Assembly (NCBI RefSeq): GCF_964340395.1
Contig: NC_135561.1
Location: forward strand, 5,248,518-5,312,517
Origin: Glandiceps talaboti
Taxonomy: Eukaryota; Hemichordata; Enteropneusta; Spengelidae
Reading direction: 5' to 3'
DNA: 64,000 nucleotides
The notes under the pieces were generated by a model. That model was not told where the DNA came from. It saw only the letters and a program-made list of their open reading frames with translations, and did no database searches. Position 1 is the stretch's first letter. The number at the start of each line of letters is the position of its first letter. Both the position numbers and the translations under genes were made by a program. Shown in pieces: positions 57,991 to 64,000 of the stretch.

Positions 57991-59353
57991 ATTTCTAGAA
58001 CATGTTCTTGTAGAATAGCTTGCAAAAGGTACAAAGATCTACAAAGAAAAGATCACTGTCTACTAAACAATAACTGTGTCTGTCTGTCTGTCTGTCAGTC
58101 ATCTCATAGCTAACACCTAAGACTACTCTTGGTCTGAGTTATCACCTATCTGGCTTTTTGGATGTGGAGTATATGTTTCAGCTGAGAAAAAGTGATGAGA
58201 CCCCTGTCTGTGTGTAATTTCTCTACACGCTGAACTTTGTAGGTCATATTCCGAATTCTACCAATTTACACTTTGTTATATAGATTTATCAGGATATATT
58301 TTTGAAAGGAAAAAAAGGTTATGGATATGTAATAATTGTTATGAGATATCAGTCATAGCCATCATATAAAAATTTCGTCAAGGTCACTGATATATGCCCT
58401 TGCGGAAGGCAATCATGGGTTTACTTTGAAACGGTGATTCCTATTGGTCAACTTAGTTAAGACAGATGTTCCTTAGTAAACAGGGGACAATACATACATT
58501 CGATACGCGTTTTGTAATGAGTCAATTCAAACACAGTCACCATGGTAGTCTTTGTGCAGTGCTACCTAAATATTCTACATGTACCTTACCAATATCACAG
58601 CGCCATAAATTGAACTGATGAGTGATAACAGCTTCCACAGCATTGCAAATACCACAGTGGTTGCAGGTGAATGTAGGGCGCCGGTCAATTATGTCTCTAC
58701 CCGAGAGGGTCGATGAATTGGAAGGGGGTCACCCTGTTTGGACCTTTGGAAGTTAGGAGGGAGTCATTCATGTGATCAGGGTGTTCAATGTGATCAGGGT
58801 GATTTAGATTGCGATGGAAGATCAATTCACTTCCACAATTATTATATATAGTAAAAGATGTGGCAACTCGATTAAATAGTTGACAATGTGTCTACTGTCG
58901 TCAAAAGTATGCAGGAAATCGGGACAAATAGTTGCGTCTACTTTCGTCAAAAATAAGCACTTGAGCTTATTTCGATTTCAGGAAATCTGGATAATTTAAG
59001 CAGATCATCCTGCTTTGACTTTTACATAGAGATGGTTGTATTTGTTGTGTTATGATCCAAAATATCATATTTCACAACTTTGGCATACTTTCTATGAATA
59101 TTGACATGTTACTTTAAATATAAATGCTTCGCTACAGAGAAACGATTGGTTTCGTCGTTAATGCTAACCCCCCTCCCCAAGGCACTGAGCAGTCCCTGAC
59201 TGTACCGTTACACTCAGTGCACCACTCTTCGAAGGTCACGCATGCAGACGTCAGTACAGTCGCAGTACATCATGTACATGTAAGCATTTAAGACTCCATA
59301 GTCCAACGTTGCTGCGAAGTCTGTTACTGACAGTGCTCGCCGGCGTTTACAAA
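57991..59353. other. Spacer between UGT arm 2 and CYP4 arm 2
   Basis: No gene was recognised beyond the exon relic. A CTGT run lies near 58080. The last 150 bases should be the CYP4 promoter: they hold CACGC (an AhR-type core on the minus strand, 59237–59241) and GACGTCAG (one base from a CRE, 59247–59254). These are short motifs and may be chance. Confidence 0.45.
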
Positions 59354-60156
59354 ATGGACAACGTAATTTTAACAACAGTTGGCAGTGGCGCTCGTTGGCT
59401 TCTTCGCATAGACGTGGTGTTGGTTGCCGTGTTTGTCGTTCTCATTACCTCTGCTACCATCAAACTCGTCAAACTGTTACAGCAAATGAGGGCACACTCT
59501 CGCGTTGTAGAGAAGATTGGTAGTGTGCCTCCACATTGGTTATTTGGACATTTACTTGTGGTAAGTTTATAACTACTTGATATCATTAACTGTTATTCCT
59601 TCACGGAGGCCTTGTCACGGCGGAAGGTAATCAGTGAGATTTGACCTCGTACAACCAAATCAGTACAACAGATATTTTGTCATTCGATGTAAAGTTGTGT
59701 ATGGCGGCGAGACCTTCCAAAAAGCCTACCTTTAGACTCGAAGGACTAGCGCTACTACGCTATTTGCTACCCTAAGGGAGCCTTCAGTATTTACAAGGAG
59801 AGGGCCGAAGGAATCGGCGGGGGGGGTCACATTTTACAAACCTGTTCTTGGGGGAGGGTCATATTTTGCATTACAACATTTGAGGGGGTTCACATTTTAC
59901 AATCCGTAGTTTTGTGACCAAATTGAAGATTCAATTATTGTCAATTTGTTTTGTGTGTTTTGAAATGTAAAAGTGAGGTGAGCACCTAACATTTATTTTT
60001 ACGAGTACTTTACATGCCAAAATACAAAAATAAATATATATATATTGTAAGAAAATTGTTTAATAAAACAATGCATTTTGTTGAGTGTACCATCTCACCT
60101 TATCACTCAAACTTTCCGGAAATGTTGATGTTAAAATATGATGGTGATGATAGCAG

Positions 60157-60231
<75 letters not shown>

Positions 60232-61023
60232 CAACGACATCAGGGAACTTTTACAAGTGACCAAATCAGACAGAGTGCACAACATGGAAAGCACGTTTTA
60301 GATACTAACTGGATTGTGTATGGTTATAAGAGAAAGATAACTAGCCAGTCTTATACTGTTGTCACTTTATAATTATGTACAAATATTGCTTTCTAATACA
60401 GAGTCAAAATCATTTAATTTGTATGTATACATATAATGGGAATATTGATTAACATTCAGTATATGCAAATGTCATGGGGAAGGTCATGTTTTACAAAATG
60501 GGCCAAAGGAGAGGGTAACTTTTTACGAATGGGGAATGGGGGGAGGGTCATGTTTTTTCTTAACAGACCATGTGTGATTTCCTCCGGCCCTCCCACTTGT
60601 AAATACTGAAGGCTCCCTAATAACCGACTGGCATCTTGAGCAAATAACGTACCATATCAAATAGTGTACTAACGTTAGTCCTCAGAGTCAAGACTACAGG
60701 TAGACTACCTTCTAAACGAGTCGTCCCTTTTTTGTAACATGACACTAGGGACACAGCAGCACCAAAGATTTATATCTACAAATTGGCAGTATTGTATAAT
60801 GCATGTCAGATAGGGTATTTGTATTGACAAATTGTACGTGCACGGCCGGGCACTTAGCGCATGACCGGAGATCTGAAACATATGAAAAATGAAAAATTAA
60901 TGAAAACGAGTGTGTACTTCATCGTTATTTTCATTGATTCATTATCATTTCCCTCATCTCTCCTGCGCCAAATCCCCGTGTGTGTGTGTGTGTGTATGTG
61001 TGTGTGTGTGTGTGTGTGCGTGC

Positions 61024-61054
<31 letters not shown>

Positions 61055-61575
61055 CCAGCGCGCGTACATGTTGTCGAATAAAATAGAAATCCTTTCTGTT
61101 TTGTTATATTAGCTTGGCGGCAACGAAGAAGGTATGACGAATCAGGGCGAATTAGCAACGAAGAATGTCTACTGTTATAAATTTTGGGCAGGCCCATTTA
61201 CATGTGTAGTAAATCTCACACACCCTGAATCAGTCAAGCGCCTAAGTAATACTACAGGTAATTTTCACTATTTTAGGACGATTATAGTTATTCAATGTCT
61301 TGATATACTCTACCAACAACTCTACTTTCTGTCAAGACATTTTATAAAATACAATTATACTAATTGTGTTTACCAGATGTCTGTAAATAGGCTAATTTAA
61401 ATGTTAGCTTGACATGTGTTGGGATTCATTTTCTGACTTATTGATCAGCTTTCATTGTAATAGACCTTGAATGTGCGATTTGAAAGGAGACGTGTAAGCT
61501 AATGGGTATTTTTGGAACGGTTTGAAGAAATTATTTGCACTTTCTACAACCATGTATGCATATGTAATATATATT

Positions 61576-61641
<66 letters not shown>

Positions 61642-61707
61642 CATTTTTTTCCTCAATTTGATTTAATTTTAGATTTGGGCGAGTTTCATTTGTTTATAGT
61701 TATTTGG

Positions 61708-61787
<80 letters not shown>

Positions 61788-61797
61788 CGTTAACTGC

Positions 61798-61888
<91 letters not shown>

Positions 61889-62840
61889 CGCTCTGCCACT
61901 GCGGTATAGAGCACTGTCTTAGCAGATTGATACTCACCGAGTTATATATATATGTATATCATATCTCAAATGTGGTGTCTCATTGGTAAATCTTGCATGT
62001 TATATTTATTGTCATTATTCAGAGCCAAAGAATGAGTTCGTTTATGGTATGTTACGTCCATGGCTTGGTGATGGTTTATTAATAAGTAAAGGACAGAAGT
62101 GGTTCAGAAATAGACGATTGTTGACTCCTGCCTTTCACTATGATATTCTCAAACCTTACGCTGATGTCTTTGGAGAAACTGCCAAAGTGATGTTGGTAAG
62201 ATACTGATCTTTTGAAATCCACTATCTTGTCAATGTGATTCATCCAATCATCATTTATAATAAAGGGATCAATTTTCCAAAAAATATGACAGAAAAGTTA
62301 TTTACCAAATATTTGGGGTTTTTGTTCTGTTTTTTTTTTGCCTTTGCTTTGGTTCATTTTTGTATATGTTGCTCAATAGAAAGGTACATGTAAGCAAACG
62401 AGGACAAAATACAATTTTGAAACATAAGTGAAATGTTTATTTTGTCTGTACAACGTCATGTAGTCACTTTCTGTCCTATAATATTTGTCATGATTTTGAC
62501 TTTTTTCTAACATTAAAATATAGTTTAGTTTTAATGCTAAGCTTCATGTTATATCATTTTTAGGACAAATGGGAGACTCTTAACCAGGATGAATCAGTTG
62601 AAATTTCAGAGCAAGTCAGTTTGATGACATTGGATGGTTTGATGAAGTGTATCTTCAGCTACCACAGTAACTGCCAGACTGCTGGGTAATGTTTTCTAAT
62701 ATTACTTATACTACATCTACTGGACTGTACTATTACAGGCCTGTAAATGTGGATTTTGTTGCATGGAAAGTACACCGTCCTTTCGGGTGAAGGTTTTAAA
62801 AATGAAAAGTCCTCTAGACTATGACCATTCAACCAATCAG

Positions 62841-62893
<53 letters not shown>

Positions 62894-63474
62894 CAAACAA
62901 ACAAACAAACAATCAATCAATCAATCCTTTGTTTAGTTCTATGATTACTGGTCCTATGTACTGACATTTGCAGTGAGTATATCCAACACTGGAAAAGCTA
63001 CAGTCGAATAAGAAAGTAAATAAAGAGTAAGAAATACATGATGAATAAAAGGTTTGGATCTTGTCTATATTATTGGCGATATAAGGATAGCATGTGATCA
63101 ATTATGTCATTATTTGGTGTCATTATCATTACCAATGTGCACTGCATACTTCCTGCTTATTTCGAAAATTGAATAATAAGAAACACATTTTCTTTCGACT
63201 TTTCAGACGTGATCAATATATCCAACAAGTTTATCTTTTATCTCATCTGATCGAAAAACGGTTCAGTTTTCCACCTTATTTGAGTGATGGGATATTTTAC
63301 AATAGCTATCATGGTTATCAATTCAAGAAGGCTTGTAATTTTGTGCATGAGAAGGCCAGACATGTGATTAAGGAAAGACGAAAACACCTAGACGAAGAAC
63401 AAGATGGTAAAGTACAACAGCAACAACATAGGAGGAAATATCTCGACTTCTTGGATATATTACTTGCAACAAAA
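59354..63474 (+). CDS. Cytochrome P450, family 4 (CYP4F/4V-like), arm 2 copy, cut by window edge
   Basis: The first five exons of a rightward CYP4 gene are present: 59354–59560, 61113–61257, 62023–62195, 62564–62685, 63207–63474. They give 305 residues up to the position just before the I-helix exon, so the heme-binding half lies beyond 64 kb. The ATG at 59354 starts an N-terminal anchor (residues about 20–42) followed by [30 protein letters not shown] and [20 protein letters not shown] match the CYP4F family closely. Intron positions and phases equal those of the arm 1 gene. Unlike arm 1 this copy has a short Gln-rich insertion near the end of exon 5 ([10 protein letters not shown]). The introns are loaded with microsatellites, especially intron 2 with long TA and CA runs. 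Membrane location and oxidase role are as for the arm 1 copy. Confidence 0.93.
59690..60720. mobile_element. ~1-kb inverted-repeat element in CYP4 arm 2 intron 1
   Basis: The best-paired arms are at 59776–59811 (GGGAGCCTTCAGTATTTACA, then AGAGGGCC) and their reverse complement at 60579–60617. Weaker pairing extends outward over about 90 bases on each side (CTATTTGCT, GGACTAGCG). Just inside each arm are G-rich phrases with GGTCACATTTTAC or GGTCATGTTTT. The middle carries a GAT run. No transposase was seen, so this is a nonautonomous element. Confidence 0.7.
60156..60229. repeat. GAT microsatellite inside the inverted-repeat element
   Basis: About 24 GAT units. The polyAsp and polySer reading frames through it are artefacts. 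Confidence 0.95.
60978..61064. repeat. GT/GC alternating tract 50 bases before CYP4 arm 2 exon 2
   Basis: Alternating purine–pyrimidine GT run ending in GCGCGCGCGCC, prone to Z-DNA. It ends about 50 bases before the exon 2 acceptor, in the intron. Confidence 0.9.
61575..61890. repeat. CA/TA compound microsatellites in CYP4 arm 2 intron 2
   Basis: Three blocks: CA then TA at 61575–61641, TA at 61711–61786, and CA then TA at 61801–61887. The CA-then-TA order recurs, suggesting local duplication. Reading frames here are artefacts. Confidence 0.95.
62833..62927. repeat. AATC/AAAC microsatellite in CYP4 arm 2 intron 4
   Basis: About 14 AATC units, 5 AAAC units, then 4 more AATC units. A long AATC run also lies beside exon 9a of the pseudouridine gene. 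Confidence 0.95.
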
Positions 63475-64000
63475 GTATGTTCCAAATCTATTTCTAAAAA
63501 GGTCATACTCTGTAACTGTAAAATGCAACATGGGAAATAATGTTCAAGAGCTTCGTGTTGTTCTCACAGTTGGCCCCAGTATATGTAACCATTATTGAAA
63601 CATATGTGAAGCTCTCAACATATTAACTTCCCACAATGCCTCTTCCCAGTGAACAGGATACCGGGTTGCCTATTTTCATAGCCCTGTTGTAGAGAGACTA
63701 TGCAATGCAGGTTGATAGAGGGATCTTTTCTGGACTTCCTAAGCATAAGTGAAGAAGTGCAGATATTATACTAGTTGTCAGCCTCAACTTACTGCATATG
63801 TATCATATCTTAATGGATTAATTGGACAATATCGTGGGAAGGGTATTGAAAAGTCCAGTTAAGCAACTATTCCTTCAACTGTACACTGTAATCATAAACT
63901 AAGGTCACGACAAATTCATGATCCTGACAGGTTTTAAGAGACCTTGATAATGTACTGACATTTCAATTGAACCCCGAGACACTGAGAACTCGTTTGGTTC
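63475..64000 (+). other. Intron 5 of CYP4 arm 2 up to the window edge
   Basis: It follows the exon 5 donor (GTATGT). I found no I-helix exon (FEGHDTT) before position 64000, so exon 6 must lie beyond the window. Confidence 0.6.

Noticed and set aside
60014-60301. Asp-rich small protein
   Set aside because: The acidic run is a GAT microsatellite inside an inverted-repeat element in a CYP4 intron; no homology or start context.
61522-61989. 155-codon reading frame rich in His, Thr, Ile and Tyr
   Set aside because: It is produced by CA and TA microsatellites in CYP4 intron 2.

Overview
The window is eukaryotic: genes are split into many short exons with GT–AG introns, there is no operon structure, and AT-rich intergenic DNA is full of microsatellites and short palindromic repeats. 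The protein set (a pseudouridine-5'-phosphate glycosidase/PfkB-kinase fusion, TTC38, CYP4F/4V-like P450s and animal-type UGTs with an ER tail) points to an invertebrate metazoan. The repeat style and base composition would fit a marine deuterostome such as a hemichordate, echinoderm or lancelet, but that placement is inference.

Layout. Around 2.0–3.1 kb are the first two coding exons of a leftward secreted-protein gene whose remainder I cannot find. From 3.2 to 14.6 kb I see no gene, only palindromic elements, a 0.2-kb direct duplication and microsatellites. From 27.6 down to 15.1 kb runs a complete leftward gene of 17 coding positions, plus a probable noncoding 5' exon at 29.2 kb, for a 723-aa bifunctional pseudouridine-catabolism enzyme. 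Its exon 9, which joins the glycosidase to the kinase, occurs twice as two phase-compatible copies that cannot be spliced together. From 30.5 to 37.7 kb a rightward gene encodes TTC38; its first coding exon was not found.

From 39.6 kb to the right edge lies a mirror-image detoxification cluster: CYP4 (leftward), UGT (leftward), UGT (rightward), CYP4 (rightward, cut by the window edge). All paralogous exons share the same phases. The axis lies near 52.3–53.0 kb, in a 2.6-kb divergent spacer containing a tandem-repeat block. A phase I oxidase thus sits next to a phase II transferase on each arm, and both products are ER-membrane enzymes. The 3' parts of the two UGT genes are almost identical although their first exons have diverged, which suggests gene conversion. 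Both UGTs have His where the family normally has the catalytic Asp.

Many introns carry foldback or MITE-like elements. One of these can be compared with a related copy of the same repeat that lacks the insertion. I saw no rRNA, tRNA or CRISPR, and no reverse transcriptase, transposase or capsid reading frame.
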